Virus record (IMG/VR): IMGVR_UViG_3300043427_000281
Span: 1 to 28,039 of that record
Length of the DNA stretch: 28,039 nucleotides
Reading direction: 5' to 3' (one strand)
DNA from: a virus
Below are positions 22,077-28,039 of the stretch, piece by piece (position 1 is the first letter of the stretch; the number at the start of each line of letters is the position of its first letter). Under the pieces are notes generated by a model. That model saw only the letters and a list, made by a program, of their open reading frames with translations, ran no database searches and was not told where the DNA came from. Made by a program: the position numbers and the translations under genes.

Positions 22077-22371
22077 TCAAGATCTCGAAACGCCTATCAA
22101 TGACTTCCAACAGTTAATGGCTATTACAGCAGAAGAATGTGCAGAACTTACACAGGTGTGCATGAAACTTATGCGCAAGTACGATAGTCTTGACAATGCA
22201 AAGAATGACAAGTATATTAGTATGTTAGTAGAAGAGGCAGGAGATGTGCTGTGTATGCTAGAACTAATGAGCGAACATGGATTATTTGATTGGCAAGAAA
22301 TCTATGCTAGAGCAGATCTAAAGCGTGAAAAACTTAAAACATGGAGTACTTTAATCAATGAAAAAGCATAA
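22066..22371 (+). CDS. second MazG-like NTP pyrophosphohydrolase
   Basis: The ATG at 22066 gives 101 residues; an in-frame TTG at 22033 would add 11 residues and overlap the membrane gene further. EECAELTQVCMKLMRKY carries Glu23, Glu24 and Glu27, and MLVEEAGDVLCML carries Glu56, Glu57 and Asp60, the E-E-x-x-E ... E-x-x-D metal-binding pattern of MazG-type enzymes. In marine phages MazG is known to be common, with dGTP/dCTP or ppGpp proposed as substrate; substrate here is unknown. This copy is not a close duplicate of the one at 20738: segment lengths and flanks differ. Confidence 0.85.
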   Translation: MVSNQDLETPINDFQQLMAITAEECAELTQVCMKLMRKYDSLDNAKNDKYISMLVEEAGDVLCMLELMSEHGLFDWQEIYARADLKREKLKTWSTLINEKA

Positions 22372-22504
22372 GGTTAGTCTTAGAGAAATTATGGAAAATG
22401 ATAACAGCCCTATGATGGCTGCATTGATTAAAAAGTTTGAAAAAGAATACGGAGAAGAACTTGAAAGAATTATGGGTAGAGAAGTATCGACCAAAAACGG
22501 TTGA
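22358..22504 (+). CDS. small charged protein (48 aa) overlapping the clamp-loader gene
   Basis: Reads MKKHKVSLREIMENDNSPMM and then a charged helix KKFEKEYGEELERIMGRE. The ATG is 14 bases before the end of the MazG-like gene, with GGAG about 11 nt upstream, a bit long. Its last 44 bases overlap the clamp-loader start in another frame. The helix-rich composition looks like a real phage micro-protein, but it may also be only a link for coupled translation. No family is recognised. Confidence 0.5.
   Translation: MKKHKVSLREIMENDNSPMMAALIKKFEKEYGEELERIMGREVSTKNG
22451..22456 (+). promoter_or_regulatory. ribosome binding site deciding a TTG start
   Basis: GGAGAA lies 4 bases before TTG 22461, a good spacing, and is followed by KELWVEKYRPKT, the usual clamp-loader N-terminus. 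An in-frame TTG at 22437 lacks such a site. Confidence 0.6.
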
Positions 22505-23375
22505 TGGTTATGTGTTTCGTGACGAAGCACAACGTAGCCAAGTAAAAACATGGATCAAGGACAGAAGTATTCCACATCTGTTGTTCAGTGGCAATGCTGG
22601 CATTGGTAAAACAACACTTGCAAAACTGTTGTTCAATGAACTGGATGTTAATCCATTGGACATTTTAGAAATCAACGCAAGTCGTACAAACAGCGTAGAT
22701 GATGTACGTGACAAGATTGTTAACTTTGTACAAATGATTCCGTTTGGTGATTTTAAGGTAGTGTTGTTAGACGAAGCTGATTATTTGTCTCCAAACGCAC
22801 AAGCAGCACTACGTGGTGTTATGGAAGAATATCACAGCACTGCTAGGTTTATTTTAACCTGTAACTATCCTAATCGTATTATTCCTGCTATCCACAGCAG
22901 ATGTCAAGGTTTCCATATTGCTAAGATTGACCAAACTGAATTTACTGCTCGTGTAGCAGAAATTCTTATCACAGAAGGCATTACGCCCGACTTGGATACG
23001 CTGGACACTTACGTAAAAGCAACATATCCTGATCTTCGTAAATGCATCAACATGGTGCAAATGAACAGTCAAAACGGCGAATTAACTGCTCCTAGTCAAG
23101 GAGACGCTGGTGAGAGTGACTGGAAAATCGAAATGGTTGAGTTGTTTAAGGCAGGGAAAATTACAGAAGCTCGTAAACTGTTGTGCGGTGCAGTACGTGC
23201 AGAAGAAATGGAAGAAATTTATCGTTGGCTCTATGACAATATCGAACTGTTTGGTGACAACGAAAAACAAGATTCAGCTGTATTAATTATTAAACAAGGG
23301 CTAGTAGATCACACACTAGTAGCCGATCCTGAAATTAATCTTGCGGCTGTGCTTATTAGATTGGCAAGATTATAA
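22461..23375 (+). CDS. 44: sliding-clamp loader ATPase, gp44-like
   Basis: A 304-residue protein if the TTG at 22461 is used. It begins WVEKYRPKT, the classic clamp-loader start. Walker A is GNAGIGKTT (Lys50). Walker B is LLDEADYLS (about 102-110). The SRC motif (HSRCQGF, 145-151) contacts the neighbouring ATP site. These are the AAA+ features of T4 gp44 and RFC small subunits, which load the sliding clamp on primer-template DNA. No gp62 or gp45 gene follows; the next gene is DHFR, unlike the 44-62-45 arrangement of T4. The neighbours are nucleotide enzymes. A longer start at 22437 would add 8 residues. Confidence 0.92.
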   Translation: MKELWVEKYRPKTVDGYVFRDEAQRSQVKTWIKDRSIPHLLFSGNAGIGKTTLAKLLFNELDVNPLDILEINASRTNSVDDVRDKIVNFVQMIPFGDFKVVLLDEADYLSPNAQAALRGVMEEYHSTARFILTCNYPNRIIPAIHSRCQGFHIAKIDQTEFTARVAEILITEGITPDLDTLDTYVKATYPDLRKCINMVQMNSQNGELTAPSQGDAGESDWKIEMVELFKAGKITEARKLLCGAVRAEEMEEIYRWLYDNIELFGDNEKQDSAVLIIKQGLVDHTLVADPEINLAAVLIRLARL

Positions 23376-23377
23376 TT

Positions 23378-23854
23378 ATGATTAGAGCAATTTTAGCACA
23401 CGATTCTTATTGGGGTATAGGTAAAGACGGTGATTTGCCTTGGCCTAAAAACTCAGACGATTTAAAGTGGTTTAAAGAATGCACCAAAGGTGGCACTGTA
23501 GTTATGGGTCGTAAGACCTGGGAAAGTTTACCTGTGAAACCGCTTCCTAATAGAAAAAACATTGTATGTTCTACAAAAAATTTATCTCATTTTCCAGGTG
23601 CGGATTCTGTAATGAATATAAATGCAATTGTACAAACATTACCATACATATCGGGCGGAGATAAGTGGATCATTGGCGGAGCAACACTATTAGAAAGTTG
23701 CTTACCTATTTGTGACGAGCTGTGGCTAAACAATGTGGAAGGCGATTATCAATGCGACACATTTTTGCCAAAACAAGAAATTACAAAACAATTTCATATG
23801 GGCAGTGTAGAAGTTCTAAGTTTTGGTATAGTTACCAAATGGATTAAACGATGA
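23378..23854 (+). CDS. frd: dihydrofolate reductase
   Basis: A 158-residue protein of normal DHFR length. Motifs in order: YWGIGKDGDLPWP (Met20-loop region), DDLKWFKE (the acidic substrate-binding residue), VVMGRKTWESLP (NADPH-binding), PNRKNIVCST, and WIIGGATLLES. It reduces dihydrofolate to tetrahydrofolate with NADPH, restoring the folate used up by thymidylate synthase, which is encoded by the next gene with a 4-base overlap. That pairing strongly supports the function. No convincing Shine-Dalgarno; it starts 2 bases after the clamp-loader stop. Confidence 0.93.
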   Translation: MIRAILAHDSYWGIGKDGDLPWPKNSDDLKWFKECTKGGTVVMGRKTWESLPVKPLPNRKNIVCSTKNLSHFPGADSVMNINAIVQTLPYISGGDKWIIGGATLLESCLPICDELWLNNVEGDYQCDTFLPKQEITKQFHMGSVEVLSFGIVTKWIKR

Positions 23855-24717
23855 AACAATATCAAGAAGCATTAGAATATATTTTAGAACACGGCAAAGA
23901 TAGAAGTGACCGTACCGGTGTAGGTACCCGCGGTGTGTTCGGTTATCAAATGCGGTTTGATCTGCGTAATGAATTTCCAGCTGTAACTACTAAAAAGTTA
24001 GCTTGGCGGGCAGTAGTAGGTGAACTATTGTGGATGCTGGAAGGTTCTAGCGATGAACGCAGACTTGCTGAGATTACATTTGAAAAATCAAGGGAAGAAC
24101 TTGTAGGTAAATCTACTATTTGGACTGCTAATGCTGATAAACAAGCACGAGATTTAGGATATGTTAACACTGATATAATCAAAGATCTCGGGCCAGTGTA
24201 TGGCCATCAATGGCGCACTTGGGATGCACAACTAGGTTTTGTTGATCAAATTGCAGAAGTTTTAGAAAATATGTATCACGATCCATACAGCAGACGACAC
24301 ATTGTAAGTGCCTGGAATGCCGATCGTGTAAACGTAATGGCACTGCCGCCATGTCATACACTGTTCCAGTTTCATATACAAGATGGCGAACTTAGCTGTC
24401 AATTGTATCAACGTAGTGCAGACATGTTTTTAGGTGTTCCGTTTAACATTGCGAGTTATAGTTTGCTAACTCACATGTTTGCTCAGTTACTTGATCTAAA
24501 GGTTGGTGAATTTATCTGGACTGGAGGTGATTGCCACATATACCTCAACCATTTAGATCAAGTACAAGAGCAGATTACGCGAAAACCACGTATAGGACCT
24601 ACACTGGAAATGCCTAAGTTTAAAGATCTAGATCAGTTAGTAAAAACTAAGCCTAGCCAATACAAACTTATAGGATATGATCCAATGGATAGTATTCCGG
24701 CACCAATGGCAGTATGA
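23851..24717 (+). CDS. td: thymidylate synthase (ThyA family)
   Basis: A 288-residue protein. It has DRTGVGTRGVFG (Arg21, phosphate binding), WRAVVGELLWML, GPVYGHQWRTW, SRRHIVSAWN (dimer-partner arginines 148-149), the catalytic Cys168 in MALPPCHTLFQ, and RSADMFLGVPFNIASYS with Asn199. It ends in IGYDPMDSIPAPMAV, the usual C-terminal closure. It methylates dUMP to dTMP with methylene-tetrahydrofolate. ATGA overlap with DHFR couples them. The frame is uninterrupted, so no intron is present, unlike T4 td. Confidence 0.95.
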   Translation: MKQYQEALEYILEHGKDRSDRTGVGTRGVFGYQMRFDLRNEFPAVTTKKLAWRAVVGELLWMLEGSSDERRLAEITFEKSREELVGKSTIWTANADKQARDLGYVNTDIIKDLGPVYGHQWRTWDAQLGFVDQIAEVLENMYHDPYSRRHIVSAWNADRVNVMALPPCHTLFQFHIQDGELSCQLYQRSADMFLGVPFNIASYSLLTHMFAQLLDLKVGEFIWTGGDCHIYLNHLDQVQEQITRKPRIGPTLEMPKFKDLDQLVKTKPSQYKLIGYDPMDSIPAPMAV

Positions 24718-24956
24718 AACATATTAGTGCATACATAGGAAATCAGCAAGAACAGGCATTTGAACGCTTTGCATGGTTTCCTGTGTATAGTAATTTCAGC
24801 AAAAAACGTGTTTGGTTAAAAAAATATGTTGAATTACACATATATTACGACAATATGGGTAAGCCGCCAGTAAAAGGCACATCTTGGAATCTTATCTTTA
24901 CAGAAAACGAATATACTCTTTATTTGTTAAAAAAGAAAAATGATGCCCCAAATTGA
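24714..24956 (+). CDS. small protein, tandem paralogue A (80 aa)
   Basis: The ATG overlaps the thyA stop (ATGA). After an N-terminal segment (YIGNQQEQAFE) it reads FAWFPVYSNFSKKRVWLKKY, then IYYDNMGKPPV and FTENEYTLYLL. The next gene has the same order of landmarks: FAW-PV, W..KY, IY...G..PV, FTE-E--L. These two therefore form a tandem pair. It is Trp/Tyr/Lys rich and lacks membrane helices. The function is unknown. Confidence 0.7.
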   Translation: MKHISAYIGNQQEQAFERFAWFPVYSNFSKKRVWLKKYVELHIYYDNMGKPPVKGTSWNLIFTENEYTLYLLKKKNDAPN

Positions 24957-25176
24957 AGTTAAAGAAAAGTTTGCTTGGAGGCCTGTGCTTACTACCAGTG
25001 GTAAATGGCTATGGTGGCGTAAGTACATTAAGCGTATAAAAATTTATTGGGGGCCTGCTGGTGAAGATCCTGTAATTGATGCTGAGTTTTTTACTGAAGG
25101 AGAATGGTTATTGGAGGAGATTAAAAATCCTATTCAACCTCCTCCAATAGTAAGTTTTAAATCAACACGAAGATAA
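24940..25176 (+). CDS. small protein, tandem paralogue B (78 aa)
   Basis: Starts at 24940 or 24943 (adjacent ATGs), overlapping the previous gene by up to 17 bases; no strong Shine-Dalgarno. It reads FAWRPVLTTSGKWLWWRKYI, then IYWGPAGEDPV and FTEGEWLLEEI, aligning with the previous gene. A Pro-rich tail (NPIQPPPIVSFK) is unique to this copy. It ends 6 bases before the convergent phoH stop. The function is unknown. Confidence 0.7.
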   Translation: MMPQIEVKEKFAWRPVLTTSGKWLWWRKYIKRIKIYWGPAGEDPVIDAEFFTEGEWLLEEIKNPIQPPPIVSFKSTRR

Positions 25177-25182
25177 AATTAG

Positions 25183-25908
25183 TTATTCGTCTCCGTATAT
25201 CTGAAGGACTTCTTTAACTGCATCATGTCGTTCAATGTCTTGTTGTCCAAAGTTAACTATATCTATATGGGTTGCTTGACTTTCTTTAAGAAGATTAACA
25301 AAGTTAATTAGGCCATTGTCTTTTAAACGATCTGCTTGTGCTAGGTCTCCTGTTACAGCCATTTGACTGCCTTGGCCTAAACGAGTTAACAACATCTTCA
25401 TTTGATTAGGTGTTGCGTTCTGCATTTCGTCTGCTAGAATAAAACTATTTTTGAATGTACGTCCACGCATATATGCAAGTGGAGCAATTTCAATAATACC
25501 TTCTTCTATCATGCCTTCAATTTCTCTTGAGTTGAAATACTCTCTCAACACATCAAAAATTGGTCTTGTCCATGGAGCCATTTTATCTTCTAATGTTCCT
25601 GGAAGAAATCCTAGATTTTCATCTACTGACACTGCTGGTCTAGTAACAATGATTTTATCGATAGCACCTTCTTTGAATAGTTTTACAGCTACCTGCACAG
25701 CTAATAGAGTTTTACCTGTTCCTGCTGGACCAATTCCAAAGACTATATCTTTTGTTTCGTCTAGCAGCTTTAACACATAGCTTTCTTGATTTCTATTTCT
25801 TGGAAGTATTGTTACCGGTTTCTTTTTTTGATAAGTGTTGATTTCAACTACGTTTGTGTTGAATGGTTGAACGTTATTGCGCTTTCTAGAAGCTCTTTTA
25901 GCACCCAT
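25183..25908 (-). CDS. phoH: PhoH-like P-loop ATPase
   Basis: A 241-residue minus-strand protein. Walker A is GIGPAGTGKTLLA (residues 58-70, Lys66). The family segment TRPAVSVDENLGFLPG follows, then Walker B in FILADEMQNATPNQMK (Asp160, Glu161) and the VTGDLAQAD sensor-like motif. Length and motifs fit the single-domain phage PhoH family, widespread in marine phages; the ATPase activity is known for relatives but the biological role is unsettled. The basic N-terminus (RASRKRNN) is low complexity. AAAGGAGG at 25916-25923 gives a strong ribosome binding site. The leader carries a terminator-like structure, suggesting control at transcription. Confidence 0.92.
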   Translation of the reverse strand: MGAKRASRKRNNVQPFNTNVVEINTYQKKKPVTILPRNRNQESYVLKLLDETKDIVFGIGPAGTGKTLLAVQVAVKLFKEGAIDKIIVTRPAVSVDENLGFLPGTLEDKMAPWTRPIFDVLREYFNSREIEGMIEEGIIEIAPLAYMRGRTFKNSFILADEMQNATPNQMKMLLTRLGQGSQMAVTGDLAQADRLKDNGLINFVNLLKESQATHIDIVNFGQQDIERHDAVKEVLQIYGDE

Positions 25909-25915
25909 TAAGTGT

Positions 25916-25923
25916 CCTCCTTT
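25916..25923 (-). promoter_or_regulatory. strong Shine-Dalgarno of phoH
   Basis: AAAGGAGG on the minus strand, 7 bases before the phoH ATG and just after the T-run of the leader hairpin. Confidence 0.8.
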
Positions 25924-25928
25924 GGGTT

Positions 25929-25976
25929 AAAAAACAATAAGGACCGTATTTGCTGTAAGGCAAACTTGTCCTTACA
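25929..25976 (-). terminator. terminator-like hairpin with alternative fold in the phoH leader (possible attenuator)
   Basis: On the minus strand TAAGGAC (25974-25968) pairs with GTCCTTA (25944-25938), with an inner TTTGC/GCAAA stem (25964-25960 with 25953-25949), followed by ATTG and six T (25934-25929): a factor-independent terminator shape. The same TAAGG bases can instead form TGTAAGG/CCTTACA (25976-25970 with 25960-25954), a 7-bp hairpin with a 9-base loop. The two folds cannot coexist. The element lies in the leader, about 25-65 nt after the predicted start, ahead of the ribosome binding site. Confidence 0.55.
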
Positions 25977-26005
25977 AAGATATTTACCATCTAGACATAA
26001 AAGAA

Positions 26006-26033
26006 ATAATATAGTTTAAGTTTGTCTTGTCGA
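26006..26033 (-). promoter_or_regulatory. candidate sigma70-like promoter for phoH
   Basis: On the minus strand TCGACA (26028-26033, 5/6 match) and TATTAT (26006-26011, 5/6 match) are 16 bp apart. The start would fall near 25999, giving a leader of about 90 nt. The -35 shares two bases with the plus-strand late box at 26032. Confidence 0.4.
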
Positions 26034-26039
26034 TAAATA
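26032..26039 (+). promoter_or_regulatory. late promoter box GATAAATA
   Basis: CGATAAATAAC lies 26 nt before the ATG at 26066. It would drive the rightward virion/lysis-type genes. Confidence 0.7.
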
Positions 26040-26065
26040 ACTATAGTAAAATAGGTTAACTAATC

Positions 26066-26578
26066 ATGCATGACGTACTCGATATAATTAAGAATATAGA
26101 AAATATCTATGATTCAAATACTGCTTTTCAAATCTTAAAAGATTTTGAGCGTGTGTTGGATCAACTAGATATCTATGTTTATGCTAACTGGGAAGATGGC
26201 GAATTAGCAGAAGGCCCAAAGATTGATCGTCACTGGGTTACTTGTAGTTTTATGTGGCCAGAAGATAAAATGCCAGACCCTATGGGCGGCAAGCGTTTAC
26301 TAGATTATGATTGTAAGGTAGGATACAGACGCAGTAATCTTATTGTACCTAGAAAAATAGAAAACCCAGATGACATTCGCCCCGGTACAAAAAAAGGTAA
26401 ACTGGATCGTAAGCCAATTTGGATTGTACAGATACAGATGCCTAAGAAGCTAATAGCTGATATATACACCGGATATATCGAAGACGCATTTATAGAACCA
26501 ACTAAAACTCCTGAGCCTACTCCAGAACAACAACCTGCCGATCAAACAGTAACAGGAGATGAGGGTCTAGCAATATGA
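26066..26578 (+). CDS. conserved-type T4-like phage protein (170 aa)
   Basis: The N-terminus MHDVLDIIKNIENIYDSNTA, then FQILKDFERVLDQLDIYVYA and NWEDGELAEGPKIDRHWV, is a pattern I associate with a conserved uncharacterised protein of marine T4-like phages. The middle holds MPDPMGGKRLLDYDCKVGYR and a KPIWIVQIQMPKK strand. The C-terminus is a Pro/Glu/Thr linker. No catalytic motif is clear. A late box precedes it and a second conserved protein overlaps its end by 4 bases, so a virion or assembly role is likely but not shown. The ribosome binding site (TAGG) is weak. Confidence 0.72.
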   Translation: MHDVLDIIKNIENIYDSNTAFQILKDFERVLDQLDIYVYANWEDGELAEGPKIDRHWVTCSFMWPEDKMPDPMGGKRLLDYDCKVGYRRSNLIVPRKIENPDDIRPGTKKGKLDRKPIWIVQIQMPKKLIADIYTGYIEDAFIEPTKTPEPTPEQQPADQTVTGDEGLAI

Positions 26579-27294
26579 GCCTAAGAACAGAAGATCTTAA
26601 AAATCTAGTAGATAAAATTGTAGAAATTGACAGCTATAAAAGTAAAATGGGCGCTGACCAAGATATTATTACTATTGCGTTTAGCACTAAAACCAAAGAA
26701 AGCGCAGATGACCTTGTAGGTTTTGTTGAGCGTGGCTATCCTTTTGTACTAGATGCTGATGCTACCAGTGGTGAACAAAGTGATGGCACCTACAAAGTTT
26801 TTGTTGAAATTGAGAGAGATCGCAAAGCTAGTGAACAAATAGTAGAACTGGCAGACGGCATAAGTAAACTCACTGGTATCGACGATCTAAAGTTTCGTTA
26901 CTACAAAAACTTTCGCAGTGTTCCATTAGAACAATCAGCACTTGAAGCTGCTATACCCACTAGTGCTGATGAATACAGTGTCAGGGTTACTGAATCTAGA
27001 TTAGATAATTACAAAAACTTTTTTAATAAGAGTTTTGTAGAAAGTGTTGACATGTGGGATGACATACTACGAATCAAAAAAGCATATGCTGATCCAGTGT
27101 TTTTTAAGTTTGTGGACTATGGACCTACACAACAAACACTAGACGCAATTAATGAGAGTTTTAATCCTTGGGAATTTGCCGAAATAATATATCTTTCAAA
27201 ATATATTGGGGATTATAATATTACCAAATATGGTGATAAACTCACATTTGAAAACAATGGTAACACACTTGTTTTAGAAAGAATTAACAAATAA
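26575..27294 (+). CDS. conserved-type T4-like phage protein (239 aa)
   Basis: ATGA overlap with the previous gene. It is a soluble alpha/beta-looking protein with an N-terminal helix (LRTEDLKNLVDKIVEID), a strand-rich centre (DIITIAFSTKTKESADDLVG, then KVFVEIERDRKASEQIVE), FRYYKNFRSVPLEQSALEAA in the middle, and a C-terminal domain with NPWEFAEIIYLSKYIGDYN and KYGDKLTFENNGNTLVLER. No catalytic signature is seen. I do not recognise a named family. The late box upstream and its neighbours suggest a virion or assembly function. Confidence 0.7.
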   Translation: MSLRTEDLKNLVDKIVEIDSYKSKMGADQDIITIAFSTKTKESADDLVGFVERGYPFVLDADATSGEQSDGTYKVFVEIERDRKASEQIVELADGISKLTGIDDLKFRYYKNFRSVPLEQSALEAAIPTSADEYSVRVTESRLDNYKNFFNKSFVESVDMWDDILRIKKAYADPVFFKFVDYGPTQQTLDAINESFNPWEFAEIIYLSKYIGDYNITKYGDKLTFENNGNTLVLERINK

Positions 27295-27306
27295 GGATTT
27301 TACACA

Positions 27307-28039
27307 ATGAGTTTTAAATTTAAATTTACCAAAGAACAACTAGCTGCACTTATACCAGGAAACAAAAAAGTAGACGAATGGTATGATGCACTAGCTGATA
27401 TTCTTCCAAAATATGATATTACAACAGAAGCAAGAGTTGCAGGGTTTATCGCTCAGTGTGCTCACGAAAGCGGAAACTTTATGACCTTAGAAGAGAACCT
27501 GAACTACAAAGAAGAAACTCTACTAAAAATATTTGGTCGTTACTTTGGACCAGGCAAGCGTGATGCAAAAGAGTATGCTCGCAATCCAGAAAAGATCGCA
27601 AACTATGTTTACATGGATGAGTTCCGTAGTTCTAAAATGGGCAACGTAAAAGAAGGCGACGGATGGAGATTCCGTGGTCGTGGACTAAAGCAACTTACTG
27701 GCCGTGAGAACTATACCAACTTTGGTAAGAGTGTTAACATGACTGCTGAACAAGCTGCTGATTATGTTGCAACAGAAAAAGGTGCAATCGAAAGTGCTTG
27801 CTGGTTCTGGAATGCAAAGAAGCTGAATGCAGTTGCGGATACCGGTGATGTTGTTAAAATGACAAAGATCATCAACGGTGGCGACATTGGTCTTGCTGAT
27901 CGTCAGGCACGTTACAAAAAAGCAATGGAAGTGTTTGGTGGCAAGATTGATTTAAAAGCAGTTGTAACTGAAGATTCCGATACTCCACCTGTGTTGAAAA
28001 AAGGTTCAAAAGGTGAGTGGGTAAAGAAGATGCAAAAAG
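27307..28039 (+). CDS. GH19-type endolysin with start of a peptidoglycan-binding domain (3' end outside window)
   Basis: The frame runs from an ATG at 27307, with TAAGGA about 9 nt upstream, to the right edge (244 residues visible). AQCAHESGNF contains the probable catalytic Glu54, and Glu63 follows nine residues later, the spacing of the catalytic acid pair in phage GH19 endolysins. GWRFRGRGLKQLTGRENYTN is the typical GH19 lysozyme/chitinase core; WFWNAKKLNAVAD and IINGG complete it. From residue 230 VLKKGSKGEWVKKMQK begins a PG_binding_1 repeat cut by the edge. It cleaves peptidoglycan glycan strands. It could be the endolysin or a virion-carried lysin. No signal peptide is seen. Confidence 0.85.
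   Translation, partial: MSFKFKFTKEQLAALIPGNKKVDEWYDALADILPKYDITTEARVAGFIAQCAHESGNFMTLEENLNYKEETLLKIFGRYFGPGKRDAKEYARNPEKIANYVYMDEFRSSKMGNVKEGDGWRFRGRGLKQLTGRENYTNFGKSVNMTAEQAADYVATEKGAIESACWFWNAKKLNAVADTGDVVKMTKIINGGDIGLADRQARYKKAMEVFGGKIDLKAVVTEDSDTPPVLKKGSKGEWVKKMQK

Noticed and set aside
23851-24717. Group I intron in thyA, as in T4 td
   Set aside because: The frame is continuous through all conserved ThyA motifs, including the catalytic cysteine.
1-28039. CRISPR array, tRNA genes, insertion sequences, integrase or attachment sites
   Set aside because: No regularly spaced direct repeats, cloverleaf-like sequence, transposase or recombinase motifs were found on either strand.

Overview
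The window looks like part of an AT-rich, gene-dense marine T4-like myovirus genome. The evidence is the mix of T4-type functions (clamp-loader ATPase, DHFR, thymidylate synthase, DexA-like exonuclease, co-chaperonin), marine-phage accessory genes (A-type Fe-S carrier, PhoH, MazG-like enzymes), very long fibre-type structural genes, and repeated GATAAATA boxes resembling the T4 late promoter. The host cannot be fixed from this sequence. No tRNA, photosynthesis gene, transposon, integrase or CRISPR array was seen.

Layout. Positions 1-483 hold two small unrecognised genes (the first cut by the edge). Positions 467-1098 hold two minus-strand genes, one Rho-N/SAP-like and one zinc-ribbon. Positions 1161-19327 are a plus-strand block: an IscA-like carrier, a giant 2622-residue fibre-type protein, a 51-residue gene, a 1253-residue fibre with W-F-G...L-P repeats, two smaller fibre-type proteins, a 1176-residue protein with four Ig-like (He_PIG-type) motifs, a 201-residue virion-type protein and a small helical protein. 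Positions 19337-20736 encode a short protein resembling the GRGS segment of bacterial DnaE, a basic/acidic conserved protein and a GroES/gp31-like co-chaperonin. Positions 20738-25176 are a nucleotide and replication block: two MazG-like proteins, DexA-like exonuclease, gp44-like clamp loader, DHFR, ThyA, small membrane proteins and a pair of tandem paralogues. PhoH (25183-25908) is on the minus strand. From 26066 two conserved proteins and a GH19-type lysin with the start of a peptidoglycan-binding domain run off the right edge.

Regulation. Six plus-strand CGATAAATA boxes and one minus-strand TATAAATA box lie 21-26 nt before start codons, all ahead of virion-type, IscA or unknown genes. Candidate sigma70-like promoters lie before the DnaE-like gene, the small membrane gene at 21160, the zinc-ribbon gene and phoH. 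Three unusual RNA/DNA structures stand out: a terminator/antiterminator-like leader before phoH, an 11-bp inverted repeat around a promoter -10 and the Shine-Dalgarno of the 21160 gene, and a 9-bp inverted repeat spanning the promoter before the DnaE-like gene. In both divergent intergenic regions the late box on one strand overlaps the -35 of the candidate early promoter on the other.

The nucleotide genes would supply dTMP and clean up NTPs during replication, and the long plus-strand block would be expressed late to build tail fibres and adhesins. No intergenic stretch exceeds about 160 bases.
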